A DNA stretch of 64,000 nt from an uncultured Chromatiaceae bacterium (lineage in GTDB: Bacteria; Pseudomonadota; Gammaproteobacteria; Enterobacterales; Alteromonadaceae): the NCBI GenBank assembly GCA_937978655.1, contig CALJUX010000042.1, positions 1 through 64,000 of the forward strand. Direction: 5' to 3'. The notes beneath the pieces are model-generated. The model was not told the origin of the DNA, made no database searches, and saw only the letters and a list, made by a program, of their open reading frames with translations. The position numbers and the translations under genes are program-made. Shown here one piece after another: positions 52,340 to 60,469 of the stretch. How positions within the stretch are numbered: the stretch's first letter is position 1; every line of letters begins with the position of its first letter.

Positions 52340-53347
52340 ATGGCAAAATTACAACGAATTGGCTTGTTAACTTCAGGTGGCGATGCGCCGGGGATGAATG
52401 CGGCGATCCGCGCCGTCGTGCTGACCGCCGCGCAACATGGCATCAGCGTCATCGGGTTTCGCCACGGCTTTAACGGAATTTTTCAGCGTGACTATCAGGT
52501 GTTGCAAAGCACAGATGTCCGCCAGATCGCTCATCTCGGTGGCACTCTGTTAAAAAGTGCGCGCTGTAAGGCGCTGCAACAACCTGGCGGTGCCGAACAG
52601 GCTGCACAGATCCTGCACGAGCTGGCGATTGATGCCTTGCTGGTGATCGGTGGCGATGGCTCGTTTCGGGGTTGCATAGCGTTATCGCACTATTACCGGG
52701 GCCAGATTGTCGGCCTGCCGGGCACTATTGACAATGATTTGGACGGCACTGACTTAACGATTGGTTTTGCCACGGCGCTGCAGACGGCACTGGATGCCAT
52801 CGATAAAATCCGGGATACCGCGGATGCCTTTGAGCGCACTTTCCTGGTTGAAGTGATGGGCCGGCATACCGGGTATCTGGCGCTTGCGGCCGGCATTGCC
52901 GGCAGTGCTGAGCAGATCATCTGCCCGGAATACGGTGATACGGTGAATGTGGCGGATATCGCCGCAGATATTCGCGGTTATCAGCAACAACATGGCGCCT
53001 GCAGTTACATTATTGTATTGGCCGAAACCATGTATCCGGCTGGCGCTGCGGCATTGGCACAGGAGCTGTCAGAACAAAGTGGCACTGAGTGCCGCGCCGT
53101 GGTATTGGGGCATTTGCAACGCGGTGGCAGCCCGGTCGGCTCTGACCGGATCCTGGCTACTAAACTCGGCGCTTTTGCGGTGGAACAACTGTTAGCGGGT
53201 CACGCCCACCTGATGATGGCGGGGGAACAAGCCGGCCAGGCGGTGTTATATCCGCTTGCGCTGACCGGCGAGCAAGCTAAAAAGGCCGATCCATTTTTAT
53301 TGGCCTGGCAAGATCGTATTTTGCAGCAGCATCAGGCCGGAGTCTGA
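52340..53347 (+). CDS. pfkA: 6-phosphofructokinase (ATP-dependent type)
   Basis: A 335-aa PFK that phosphorylates fructose-6-phosphate. Motifs: LLTSGGDAPGMNAAIRAVV, VIGGDGSFRG and GLPGTIDNDLDGTD. Glycine, not lysine, before TIDND is the ATP-type pattern rather than the pyrophosphate type. ILATKLGAFAVEQLLAG ends the core. The ATG at 52340 follows CAGAGGAATG; the long upstream frame is rejected. Downstream of it comes the LytTR pair on the other strand. Having PFK beside a full ED operon means both glycolytic routes are encoded. Confidence 0.95.
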   Translation: MAKLQRIGLLTSGGDAPGMNAAIRAVVLTAAQHGISVIGFRHGFNGIFQRDYQVLQSTDVRQIAHLGGTLLKSARCKALQQPGGAEQAAQILHELAIDALLVIGGDGSFRGCIALSHYYRGQIVGLPGTIDNDLDGTDLTIGFATALQTALDAIDKIRDTADAFERTFLVEVMGRHTGYLALAAGIAGSAEQIICPEYGDTVNVADIAADIRGYQQQHGACSYIIVLAETMYPAGAAALAQELSEQSGTECRAVVLGHLQRGGSPVGSDRILATKLGAFAVEQLLAGHAHLMMAGEQAGQAVLYPLALTGEQAKKADPFLLAWQDRILQQHQAGV

Positions 53348-53390
53348 TGCTGCACGCTTCTGTGCCAGTCACGCGGCACATCCGGCCGGC

Positions 53391-54218
53391 TTAACTGCCA
53401 AAGACGGTTTTGACGCGGTCTTTATAACTGCGGCTGACCTTGACGGACTGGCCGTTGGTGAGCATCAGCTGATGCTCACCGTTGGCCAGCATCTGTAATT
53501 TGGCGATGGTTGCCACGTTGACGATTGCCGAACGGTGCACCCGGACAAATAAACGCGGGTCCAGTTCCTGTTCCAGTTCTTTCATGGTGCGGCGTAAAAT
53601 ATGCGTCTGACCATCGTTAGTATGAATGCACATGTAGTCACCGGCGGCGTCGACCCAGTCAATACTGGCCACCAGCACCCGGGTGATCTCGCCTGAGTCT
53701 TTGATACTGATCGCTTCCGGGAATTTGTCGTTCATCACCGGCTGCTGGTTGTCGAGCCGGCCGAGGATTTGCGCGGTATCTTCGCCGGTCAGTTTGGCGA
53801 CAACTTCTGCCAGCTGGCCTTTATGTTTGTGGTCGTCACGGGCCTCGTAAGCCCGTAACAGTTTTTCCACCGCCGCCTGCAGCCGCTCCGCCTCAACCGG
53901 TTTTAACACATAATCCACGGCGCTGACATTAAAGGCACTGAGCGCATAATGGTCAAATGCAGTAACAAAAATCACATACGGCAGATGCTGCATTTCACTT
54001 TGCAGTTGTTTTAACACCGCAAAGCCGTCCAGCACCGGCATTTCAACATCAAGAAACAGCACATCAGGTTTGTGCGCCAATACGGCCGCAACCGCTTCTT
54101 CACCATTGCTGCATTCGGCAACGACTTCCAGTTCTTTAAATGCGGCGAGGCGCAATAACATGCCTTTACGCGCCAGCGGTTCATCGTCGACGACGACGAC
54201 TTTAAGAATGTTCTTCAT
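53391..54218 (-). CDS. LytTR-family response regulator
   Basis: A 275-aa regulator with an N-terminal receiver (VVVVDDEPLARKGML, phosphoacceptor Asp57 in FLDVEMP, conserved Lys in VLKPVEAE) and a C-terminal LytTR DNA-binding domain (RRTMKELEQELDPRLFVRVH, NVATIAKLQML, NGQSVKVSRSYKDRVK). The start at 54218 follows GGTGGAAGCAACAG and overlaps the sensor kinase stop by 17 bases, so the two are co-translated. Targets are unknown; LytTR regulators bind direct repeats. Confidence 0.92.
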   Translation of the reverse strand: MKNILKVVVVDDEPLARKGMLLRLAAFKELEVVAECSNGEEAVAAVLAHKPDVLFLDVEMPVLDGFAVLKQLQSEMQHLPYVIFVTAFDHYALSAFNVSAVDYVLKPVEAERLQAAVEKLLRAYEARDDHKHKGQLAEVVAKLTGEDTAQILGRLDNQQPVMNDKFPEAISIKDSGEITRVLVASIDWVDAAGDYMCIHTNDGQTHILRRTMKELEQELDPRLFVRVHRSAIVNVATIAKLQMLANGEHQLMLTNGQSVKVSRSYKDRVKTVFGS

Positions 54219-55281
54219 CTGTTGCTTCCACCTCAAACGGGATCCGGATATTCACTTTGACGCCCTGGGGCTGATTATGTGTCAGCACCAGCGAAAAATT
54301 CTTGTCGTACAATGCGGCGAGCCGCTCACGGGTATTGACCAGGCCAAGCCCGCTGTTTTCTTTTGGCAGGCCTGAGTCGATGGGCATGCCAGGACCGTTG
54401 TCTGCCACTTCAATTAACAAATCATGGCCAAATTTACGCGCCTTGATCGCAATCAGACCACCGGCCGCCTGCCGTGCCACCGCATATTTGATCGCATTTT
54501 CCACCAGCGGTTGCAGAATAAGGCTCGGTACAAGCGCCAGTTCGGTGTTGTCGGCGATATCGTATACGATGGTCAGCCGCTCGGAAAAACGCACCTTCTC
54601 AATTTCCAGATACAACGAGGCGGCATGCAGTTCCTGTTGCAACGGCACTTTTTTAATTGGGTCTTTGTATAACGAATAGCGCAAAAAGTCACTTAAGCGA
54701 CTGAGCATTTTGTTGGCTGTATCCGCTTCGCCGAGCATCACCAGCGTGGAGATGGCATTGAGCGTATTAAACAGAAAATGCGGATTGAGCTGATAACGCA
54801 GCATCTTTAGCTGGGCTTCGTGGGCTTTGTTAGACGCCGTCAGCAGTTTTTGTTTTTCCTGTTGCAGGCTCTGGTAATAGCGTACGCCAAAATACAGTCC
54901 GCTCCAGCTCAGCATCACGTAAAAACTGACAGGCGTCTGTTCCAGATATTGTAACCAGTCCTTCGGCCGGAAGCCGTGCCGGTAAATTTCCCAGTAATTG
55001 AAGTTTTTGATCACGGACCAGCAGGCCGCCGTCAGCAAAGACGCCAGCAAGACGCCACCAATTAACGCGATGGGGCGCCAGCTGCGGATGCGTTGATAGA
55101 AATAACGCAGCGGGATCGTTAATAACCAGCCGGCGTAAGCGTCAAGCGCCACCACCAGTAAATAGGCGTCGCGCATTTCCTGAAATAAAGAACCGAGAAA
55201 GGCCACCAGCGCAAAGCCGAGCCAGCCCAGGCTGTGCAATAACCAAAACTGCCGGTGGCGGTCTTCCAGAAATCGAAGCAA
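54202..55281 (-). CDS. LytS/YehU-type sensor histidine kinase
   Basis: A 359-aa kinase of the His_kinase family (LytS/YehU type, phosphoacceptor H-box RYQLNPHFLFNTLNAIS, His168). About four to five membrane helices fill the first 130 residues, without a large periplasmic domain, so it probably senses the membrane or a small ligand. The ATP part has QPLVENAIKYAVARQ and EVADNGPGMPIDSG. I found only a TTG start at 55281, preceded by a weak ribosome site. It pairs with the overlapping LytTR regulator. Confidence 0.88.
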   Translation of the reverse strand: MLRFLEDRHRQFWLLHSLGWLGFALVAFLGSLFQEMRDAYLLVVALDAYAGWLLTIPLRYFYQRIRSWRPIALIGGVLLASLLTAACWSVIKNFNYWEIYRHGFRPKDWLQYLEQTPVSFYVMLSWSGLYFGVRYYQSLQQEKQKLLTASNKAHEAQLKMLRYQLNPHFLFNTLNAISTLVMLGEADTANKMLSRLSDFLRYSLYKDPIKKVPLQQELHAASLYLEIEKVRFSERLTIVYDIADNTELALVPSLILQPLVENAIKYAVARQAAGGLIAIKARKFGHDLLIEVADNGPGMPIDSGLPKENSGLGLVNTRERLAALYDKNFSLVLTHNQPQGVKVNIRIPFEVEATDEEHS

Positions 55282-55382
55282 GGATGGACACCCATAGTTG
55301 TCGGGAGGCCGATTATAGCAAAGCCATTGCCGCTATGACCGGCGTTAATCCCGCCTCAGTACCTGTTAGTCGCAGTGCGGTG

Positions 55383-55778
55383 TTAACCAAGCACCGGTGT
55401 GGGTTTGCGATCCGGCCCCAACGCGACAAAAGTAAAAGAACCGGAGATGGCCCGGTGCTGGTCGTCGTTGTACATTTGTTCCACAAAAATATCGACATTG
55501 ACGCGGATGCTGGTGCGGCCAACATGCTCAATCCGCGCGACCAGTTCGATAATGGTGCCTGCCGGAATGGATTCTTTAAAATCGACACGGTCAGAGCACA
55601 CTGTCACCAGTGGTTTGCGGCAAAACCGGGTTGCGGCGATAAAGGCGGCCTCATCCATCCAGGCCAGTGCTTCGCCACCGAATAAGGTGTTGTGATGGTT
55701 GGTCCGGCCCGGGAATACCGTTTTAGTCACCCGGGTCACGGCCTGTTCAATCCGGAGGGCCACTTGTGCTTCATTCAT
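55383..55778 (-). CDS. Acyl-CoA thioesterase (YciA-like hotdog)
   Basis: A 131-aa hotdog-fold thioesterase with NHHNTLFGGEALAWMDEAAF, the substrate-binding helix of the YciA/BACH group, and VARIEHVGRTSIRVNVDIFV. Family members hydrolyse acyl-CoA in the cytosol. No gene beyond the nearby hinT suggests a more specific role. Confidence 0.88.
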   Translation of the reverse strand: MNEAQVALRIEQAVTRVTKTVFPGRTNHHNTLFGGEALAWMDEAAFIAATRFCRKPLVTVCSDRVDFKESIPAGTIIELVARIEHVGRTSIRVNVDIFVEQMYNDDQHRAISGSFTFVALGPDRKPTPVLG

Positions 55779-55856
55779 GATGGTGCTGCCTTTGTCAAAA
55801 GCGGCGCATTGTAATCAAAGCGCCGGGTTTTACCAGCAAAACTGTTGCCGGCGCGC

Positions 55857-56207
55857 TCAGCGTGCCAGCATGGGCCCCAGCGCCCGGCCACCGACCAGAT
55901 GCATATGCAGATGAAATACTTCCTGACCGCCATGGTCGTTGCAGTTAACAATCAGCCGGTAGCCGTGCTCGGCGATGCCGGCATCGGCTGCCAGTTTGCG
56001 CGCCACGGTAAATAACCGGCCCAGCGCAGCTTCATGCTCGGCAGTCACATCGTTCGCGGTGGGAATCAGTACATTGGGTACTATCAGAATATGGGTCGGC
56101 GCCCGTGGATTGATATCGCGAAATGCGGTGACCAGTTCATCCTGATATAACACGTCTGCCGGGATCTCCCGACGGATAATTTTACTGAAAATCGTTTCTG
56201 CAGCCAT
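55857..56207 (-). CDS. hinT: HIT-family nucleoside phosphoramidase HinT
   Basis: A 116-aa HIT protein with the catalytic HLHMHLVGGR motif near the C-terminus and an N-terminus SKIIRREIPADVLYQDE typical of HinT. These enzymes cleave AMP-lysine-type bonds on proteins and small molecules. The start follows AAGGAGTTGAA. It diverges from the M61 peptidase gene across a 66-base gap. Confidence 0.93.
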   Translation of the reverse strand: MAAETIFSKIIRREIPADVLYQDELVTAFRDINPRAPTHILIVPNVLIPTANDVTAEHEAALGRLFTVARKLAADAGIAEHGYRLIVNCNDHGGQEVFHLHMHLVGGRALGPMLAR

Positions 56208-56273
56208 TTCAACTCCTTATTGCGTGGCGCCGGCGTTATAATCCGGCAAAACCCAGAGCAGGAAGTATATGTG

Positions 56274-58076
56274 ATGACTGAAGTCCGTTACCAGCTGGAA
56301 CTGGCAGATTTAGCCGGCCACTATATCGATGTCACTGTTGAGTTTGTGCCAACAGACCGGCAAGCCGTGTTGCTGTCGTTGCCGGCCTGGATCCCCGGCT
56401 CTTATATGATCCGCGAATTTGCCCGTCACCTGCTGGATATCCGTGCACAAGATGATGCCGGGCCTTTGCTGCTGACGCAGCTGGACAAACAAAGCTGGAG
56501 TCTGGTCGCGCGCGATTTGCCGGTCACAGTGCGCTATCGTGTCTATGCCTTTGATTTATCTGTACGGGCCAATTATCTCAGCAGCGAGATTGCCGTGATA
56601 AACCCGGCCGCGACTTGTTTGCAGGTGCATGGTCAGGAACAGTTTCCGTTACAGGTGGAAATTCTCGCGGGTCAGGCGCCGGCTCACTGGCAGCTCGCAA
56701 CTGGCCTGCCGCGGCGCGACGGCACTGCGCCACTGGCGTTTGGGACTTACGGCGCACAGCATTATGCTCAGCTGATTGACAGCCCGTTGCTGGCCGGAGC
56801 GCTGGAGGTTGCCAGCTTTATGGTCGATGCCGTACCACACCATCTGGTGCTCTGTGGTGCAACTGCCACAGATCCACAGCGCATCGCGGCGGACCTGCTC
56901 CCGCTGTGTCAGGCGCAAAAACAGGTGTTTGGCGCCCTGCCCGCCGATTTGACCGAATATTGGTTTTTGACCTGGGTGGTTGACCAAGGCTATGGCGGTC
57001 TGGAGCATCGCAACTCAACGTTGTTGTTGTGCAATCGTTTTGACCTGCCAAATCCGCGGCTGGCAGCGGAATACAGCGAGGAGTACCAGAATTTCCTCGC
57101 CCTGTGCAGTCACGAGTATTTCCACACCTGGTGGGTCAAACGGGCGCGGCCGCAGCCATATCTGCACTACCAGCTTGCAGCTGAACAATACAGCACACAG
57201 CTGTGGTTGTATGAGGGATTTACTTCTTATTATGACGACCTGAGTTTATTGCGTACCGGTAAACTCAGTCTGGCGCAATATCTGGCTGGCCTTAGCAAAA
57301 CCATCAGCCGGCTGGAGCGTGCGCCGGCCAACAGCCGGCAGAGTCTGGCCGACAGCAGTTTTAATGCCTGGACGCGTTTTTACCGGCAAGATGAAAATGC
57401 CGTCAACGCGGTGGTCAGCTACTACGCCAAAGGCGCATTGCTGGCATTTTGTCTGGATGCGGAATTGCATCAGCTTGGCCTGAACCTGGACGGACTGATG
57501 CAGCAGTGCTGGCAGCAATTTGGCGTGGCAGAAACCGGCAGTGACGAAAACAGCTTTTTCCAGGCGTTGGCAAGCTACAGTCAGTCGCAAAGTCTGGTCG
57601 CACAAGTGCGGCACTGGACTGAAGCCGCAGTTGCGTTGCCGCTGGCGCGGGCCGCCGGCATTTTGGGTCTGACGCTCAGCTGGCGTCAGCCTGAGCATCA
57701 GACCGACCTGAGCGGTGAAAAAACACTGCCGCTGTTGTCGGTTGAGCCCGGATTCATATATGAAAGCAAAGCGGATGGATTATTACTGACCGCCGTGCGC
57801 AATGGCACTGCGGCGCATCAGGCGGGGTTTAGCAGTGGCGACTTGCTGATTGCCGTGCAAGGACTCAAAGCCAGTGAAAACACGCTGAAACAGCTGTTGA
57901 GCCGCTCTGGTCCGGGCGATGTGCTGCAATGTCATCTGTTCCGGCAACAACGCTTGCTACAGCTGGCGCTTTGTCTGGCGCCGGCTGCTGCAACTGTGGC
58001 GGTGCTCAGTGCGATATCGCAGCAAACGCCGTGGCCGGGGATCAGCTGGACTGGCGCTGATGAGGCGCCGTGTTAA
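56274..58076 (+). CDS. M61-family glycyl aminopeptidase-like metallopeptidase with PDZ domain
   Basis: A 600-aa zinc metallopeptidase of family M61. Zinc motif HEYFHTWWVKR (HExxH with Tyr-Phe) lies near residue 284, and EGFTSYYDD supplies the third ligand region. The N-terminal beta domain begins MTEVRYQLELADLAGHYIDV and contains WIPGSYMIREFAR. A PDZ domain occupies roughly residues 480-570 (VRNGTAAHQAGFSSGDLLIA). The start at 56274 follows AGGAAG; a GTG one codon upstream is possible. No signal peptide is seen, so it is likely cytoplasmic. Confidence 0.9.
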   Translation: MTEVRYQLELADLAGHYIDVTVEFVPTDRQAVLLSLPAWIPGSYMIREFARHLLDIRAQDDAGPLLLTQLDKQSWSLVARDLPVTVRYRVYAFDLSVRANYLSSEIAVINPAATCLQVHGQEQFPLQVEILAGQAPAHWQLATGLPRRDGTAPLAFGTYGAQHYAQLIDSPLLAGALEVASFMVDAVPHHLVLCGATATDPQRIAADLLPLCQAQKQVFGALPADLTEYWFLTWVVDQGYGGLEHRNSTLLLCNRFDLPNPRLAAEYSEEYQNFLALCSHEYFHTWWVKRARPQPYLHYQLAAEQYSTQLWLYEGFTSYYDDLSLLRTGKLSLAQYLAGLSKTISRLERAPANSRQSLADSSFNAWTRFYRQDENAVNAVVSYYAKGALLAFCLDAELHQLGLNLDGLMQQCWQQFGVAETGSDENSFFQALASYSQSQSLVAQVRHWTEAAVALPLARAAGILGLTLSWRQPEHQTDLSGEKTLPLLSVEPGFIYESKADGLLLTAVRNGTAAHQAGFSSGDLLIAVQGLKASENTLKQLLSRSGPGDVLQCHLFRQQRLLQLALCLAPAAATVAVLSAISQQTPWPGISWTGADEAPC

Positions 58077-58090
58077 GTCCGCTGGTGTCA

Positions 58091-58945
58091 TCAGGCAAAG
58101 GCAACTGCGCCTTTGCCGACGCCTTCATAGGCAACAACTTTATAAGGCGCCGGTTCCAGCGCTTTGAGGCTGTTGGCGATAAACTCGGCCAGACACTCAA
58201 CGGTGGTGTCACAGGGCACAATTTCGCAGTGTGATACCGGTAACGCAATCTCAAACCAGCCCTGCGGCGCCTGATAACGAAAGAAATAACTGTCGCTTTG
58301 CGGTTGGACCCAGACACAATTGCTGGCATCGGTCTGATCTTCAGCGGTACCGAGGTAAATGTCGGTCCAGCGCTCGGTCCAGAGTTTGTTCAGCCGCGGG
58401 CTCAGCATGTTGTGCTGATAAATTTCAATGGTGGAACGATGGCCATGGGCGATGCGCTGGCAGTTACCATCATGCTTTTTTAAACCATGGCTGTAGTGGT
58501 AATAAAAACCAGTCGATTTTTCCGGCCGCAGCAGCAACACCAGCTGCTCGACATTGGCGGGCAGCAAGGGTTTGATTTGTTGCTGCAAGAAGGCCGTCAG
58601 GCTTTGCTCATCGACTTTTTGCGCCGGGATCGCAACATGGGCTTCCAGCGGCGACGCGACCTGAATGTTGCCACGTTGGCTTGCCATGCTGAGGATCTCA
58701 ACACCCGCTTCAACGCGGCTGGCGAGCGCCGGATGTTGCGCCGGGTATGCCAGTTTATGGTCAACCAGTGTATCAATCGCTTTTTTGATCAGTTTTTTCA
58801 CATGGGCAAAATCGAGGACCATCGACGTCGCATCGAGGCCGCCATGCAGCTCAACGTCGACGATAAAACTTTCGCCGAGCAGACCACGCTGAGGGCACAG
58901 ATAAGAAAAATCGATGACAGTTAAATCGCGGACAAACAGGATCAT
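58091..58945 (-). CDS. 6-carboxytetrahydropterin synthase-like protein (two-domain)
   Basis: A 284-aa protein with two tandem tunnelling-fold domains related to QueD/PTPS. The first (VRDLTVIDFSYLCPQRG) has DFAHVKKLIKK; the second contains the CxxxHGH-type site NCQRIAHGHRSTIEIY, with Cys and zinc His residues as in QueD. Fused forms of this kind occur in Shewanella and relatives. Queuosine-precursor synthesis is possible, but the true substrate of the fused form is unclear. The start is placed at 58945, giving MILFVRDL. Confidence 0.78.
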   Translation of the reverse strand: MILFVRDLTVIDFSYLCPQRGLLGESFIVDVELHGGLDATSMVLDFAHVKKLIKKAIDTLVDHKLAYPAQHPALASRVEAGVEILSMASQRGNIQVASPLEAHVAIPAQKVDEQSLTAFLQQQIKPLLPANVEQLVLLLRPEKSTGFYYHYSHGLKKHDGNCQRIAHGHRSTIEIYQHNMLSPRLNKLWTERWTDIYLGTAEDQTDASNCVWVQPQSDSYFFRYQAPQGWFEIALPVSHCEIVPCDTTVECLAEFIANSLKALEPAPYKVVAYEGVGKGAVAFA

Positions 58946-59018
58946 CACAACACCCATGGCAGAAAAAGGACGACCATTATACGGCAGAACCGCTGTGGAT
59001 GTCACAGTGAAGTACGGC

Positions 59019-59276
59019 TCAGCGTTTGTGCTCGTTCAGCCAGCTGTTTAACAAACCGACCTGCCCCAGTTTATGCGCGGCATACATCAGCCGGATGGCG
59101 TTACTGAGCAATAAACTGTCGTTCCAGTCGGTCTTGTCGACAATTTCCTGATAGCAGGTCAGCGCCTCAGGCGTCAGGTAACCGCGCAGTTCTTTTTTGC
59201 CGGACTTGCGCTGTTTCTCACGATAGCGCTGTTGTTTTTCTGCATTGGTGAGTGGAGACTGAGCGGGCTTGGCCAT
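59019..59276 (-). CDS. Small basic protein of unknown function
   Basis: Not recognised. The 85-aa product is Lys/Arg-rich at its N-terminus (NAEKQQRYREKQRKSGKKEL) with a ribbon-helix-helix-like region (LRGYLTPEALTCYQEIVDKT). It is a plausible small DNA-binding or regulatory protein, and it lies between the pterin synthase-like gene and divergent fabA. Confidence 0.6.
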   Translation of the reverse strand: MAKPAQSPLTNAEKQQRYREKQRKSGKKELRGYLTPEALTCYQEIVDKTDWNDSLLLSNAIRLMYAAHKLGQVGLLNSWLNEHKR

Positions 59277-59367
59277 ACGCAGGGATTCTCTGTGGTCGGG
59301 TCTGTCATCTGCCTGTCGTCAGCAGGCCATAACATAAATCTTCGCAGATTCAGACTAATCGGACTTG

Positions 59368-59391
59368 TTTAGCGTACATCTGTTCGCTAAA
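59368..59391. promoter_or_regulatory. FabR-type operator upstream of fabA
   Basis: TTTAGCGTACATCTGTTCGC followed by TAAA is a 24-bp near-perfect palindrome (TTTAGCG...CGCTAAA) carrying the AGCGTACA-N2-TGTTCGCT core known for FabR, the repressor of unsaturated fatty-acid genes. It ends 32 bases before the fabA ATG. Confidence 0.8.
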
Positions 59392-59423
59392 GTGAGCCGG
59401 CATTTTTTTTGGACCTAACATAC

Positions 59424-59936
59424 ATGACTCAGAATAGCTTTACAAAAGAAGATTTAATCGCGTGTGGCAAAGGTGAATTGTTCGGTTCGGGCAATAGTCA
59501 GCTGCCAATTGACAACATGCTGATGATTGACCGTGTCCTGCATATTTCTGAGGAAGGCGGTAAATACGGCAAAGGTCAAATCATTGCAGAATTTGATATT
59601 CATCCGGACTTATGGTTTTTTGCCTGCCACTTTCAGGGCGATCCGGTGATGCCTGGCTGTCTGGGTCTGGACGCGATGTGGCAGCTGGTCGGCTTCTTTC
59701 TCGGCTGGTCCGGCGGTCCTGGCAAAGGGCGTGCGCTGGGGGTTGGTGAGGTGAAATTCACCGGACAAATCCTGCCGACGGCTAAAAAAGTCACTTACAC
59801 CATCGACATGAAGCGCGTGATCAAACGCAAGCTGTTTATGGGCATTGCCGACGGCGTGGTCAGCGTCGATGGCCGTGATATTTATGCCGCTGAAGAGTTA
59901 AAAGTAGGTCTGTTCCAGGATACTTCTAATTTCTGA
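59424..59936 (+). CDS. fabA: 3-hydroxydecanoyl-ACP dehydratase/isomerase
   Basis: FabA dehydrates 3-hydroxydecanoyl-ACP and isomerises the product, the branch point to unsaturated fatty acids. The 170-aa protein shows the FACHFQGDPVMPGCLGLDAM active site (His in CHFQGD, Asp in GLDAM) and the long helix of the hotdog fold. Start at 59424; the next upstream in-frame option adds five residues and lacks support. Transcription is probably repressed by FabR at the palindrome upstream, and a terminator follows. Confidence 0.97.
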   Translation: MTQNSFTKEDLIACGKGELFGSGNSQLPIDNMLMIDRVLHISEEGGKYGKGQIIAEFDIHPDLWFFACHFQGDPVMPGCLGLDAMWQLVGFFLGWSGGPGKGRALGVGEVKFTGQILPTAKKVTYTIDMKRVIKRKLFMGIADGVVSVDGRDIYAAEELKVGLFQDTSNF

Positions 59937-59956
59937 GTCTGCAGACGCATCTAACG

Positions 59957-59989
59957 ACAAACCCCGCCATTGCGGGGTTTGTTCCTTTT
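59957..59989 (+). terminator. Terminator after fabA
   Basis: ACAAACCCCGC-N4-GCGGGGTTTGT followed by TCCTTTT, 20 nt after the stop codon. It also stands before the convergent rmf gene. Confidence 0.88.
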
Positions 59990-60013
59990 ACGTCCTGGTC
60001 ACAGCAGACCGGA

Positions 60014-60196
60014 TCATTGACCTTTACTGAACAGACCGCCACCACGGTCTTCCATCGCATCGCGATATCCCCCCAACCACTGCGAGCGCGCATCTAAACT
60101 CTGATACGGACAAAGCTCTTTTGAACGGCCTGTGACACCAGCACGGTAACCTTGGGCATGAGCACGTTCCAGACGATCACGTTTTTGTCTTTTCAT
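60014..60196 (-). CDS. rmf: Ribosome modulation factor
   Basis: RMF dimerises 70S ribosomes into 100S particles in stationary phase. The 60-aa basic protein has KRQKRDRLERAHAQGYRAGV and SQWLGGYRDAMEDR, typical of RMF. The start follows GAGGAAGACTGCCGT. Order fabA-rmf-uup with opposite strands is also seen in E. coli, here with a DUF3466 gene inserted. The upstream 270 bases hold AT-rich promoter-like DNA. Confidence 0.95.
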   Translation of the reverse strand: MKRQKRDRLERAHAQGYRAGVTGRSKELCPYQSLDARSQWLGGYRDAMEDRGGGLFSKGQ

Positions 60197-60427
60197 ACGG
60201 CAGTCTTCCTCAACTCTATGTGTTCTTCACAGATAGTGCCGGCTGCTGGGGTGCAATACCGGCACACAGTTAATAGATAGACCTGTGGGGGAAAAGGTTC
60301 AAATCAAAATAGCAGAGATACTGTTTGACATTCGCTAACGAACTGAACTTCATTGCAATTTGACGACAAAATAATGAAAAAATTTTTTTTAAACGCCGGC
60401 GTCAGGCCTGCACACTGGTGAGAGAAA

Positions 60428-60455
60428 TAAAAAAGCCCGCGACAGCGGGCTTGTG
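60428..60455 (-). terminator. Terminator after the DUF3466 gene
   Basis: On the - strand GCCCGCTGTCGCGGGC is followed by TTTTTTATTT, 20 nt after the stop codon. Confidence 0.88.
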
Positions 60456-60469
60456 GCAATAAAAAGGTC

